Below are positions 46,365-46,405 of a stretch of DNA of 46,405 bases, in pieces (the first letter of the stretch is position 1; the number at the start of each line of letters is the position of its first letter). This DNA comes from Muribaculaceae bacterium (GTDB taxonomy: Bacteria; Bacteroidota; Bacteroidia; Bacteroidales; Muribaculaceae): positions 1 through 46,405 of the forward strand of contig JAIDKG010000077.1 in NCBI GenBank assembly GCA_029051525.1. The letters run 5' to 3'. The notes beneath the pieces were generated by a model, which saw nothing but the letters and a program-made list of their open reading frames with translations, was not told where the DNA came from and made no database searches. The position numbers were made by a program, and so were the translations under genes.

Positions 46365-46405
46365 AGACTCAGCATCAACCGCAACAGACGCAAACACACC
46401 AGCAA

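Noticed and set aside
46137-46397. Leftward 86-codon frame rich in Tyr-Val-Val
   Set aside because: It is a by-product of the 9-bp repeat at 46203-46364 and crosses a terminator hairpin.

Overview
The window looks like a chromosomal segment of a Bacteroidales bacterium, most likely of the Muribaculaceae or a close family (inference from gene content; no database search was possible). Supporting signs are the Bacteroidetes-type promoter signature (TAnnTTTG at -7 with TTTG or TTG at -33) found upstream of many genes, the lack of Shine-Dalgarno dependence, families typical of the phylum (DUF4494, DUF4492 next to cydAB, multi-DUF349 protein, 29-residue COX24-like basic protein), and the debranching enzyme / GT4 / GH57 glycogen cluster. 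Almost everything is core metabolism and housekeeping. There is no phage, integrase, transposase, CRISPR array or toxin-antitoxin locus that I can support.

Layout. 1-4124: pyruvate:ferredoxin oxidoreductase (nifJ, minus strand) with its terminator and leader, plus a promoter firing off the left edge. 4125-11153, minus strand: DbpA-like RNA helicase, recG, ispD, fabG, a ketoacyl-ACP synthase III and a TetR regulator. 11431-11584: initiator tRNA-fMet with promoter and terminator. 11641-12333: a striking array of 77 exactly in-phase 9-bp units between that terminator and the stop codon of an RluA-family pseudouridine synthase. 13093-18182, minus strand: OmpA-family porin, transketolase and an FHS-type sugar permease. 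18322-19451: yggS and a DUF4494 gene. 19600-24377, plus strand: DUF4492-cydA-cydB, then a split pair of chromate-transporter half proteins. 24479-25795: folC. 25916-29560, minus strand: RNase E/G, a tiny COX24-like protein, an HU protein, a YigZ/IMPACT protein and a DJ-1 family protein. 29838-31241: rmuC, overlapping tail-to-tail with a patatin/beta-barrel protein. 34071-37324, minus strand: a five-repeat DUF349 protein, a cyclophilin with a large insert, and an unknown small protein. 37410-38893: a cytidylate-kinase-like protein and a small membrane protein. 38969-39392: RNase P RNA. 39549-41081: YihY/BrkB membrane protein. 41305-46075: a three-gene glycogen cluster (GH133-type debranching enzyme, GT4 glycosyltransferase, GH57 enzyme).

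Physiology. NifJ, the cytochrome bd oxidase with DUF4492, and the glycogen genes fit an anaerobe or nanaerobe of the gut that stores glycogen and scavenges oxygen. FabG plus KAS III plus TetR suggest regulated lipid synthesis. RecG, RmuC, RNase G, RNase P and HU are housekeeping.

The most unusual material is non-coding. Three separate short-unit tandem arrays (9 bp at 11641-12333, 11 bp at 22911-22961, 9 bp inverted at 46203-46364) each lie directly downstream of a strong intrinsic-terminator hairpin. The two 9-bp arrays share one design: a fixed core with a variable dinucleotide, and perfect phase with no insertion or deletion. I know of no described function for such arrays, and they are the best candidates here for something undescribed.
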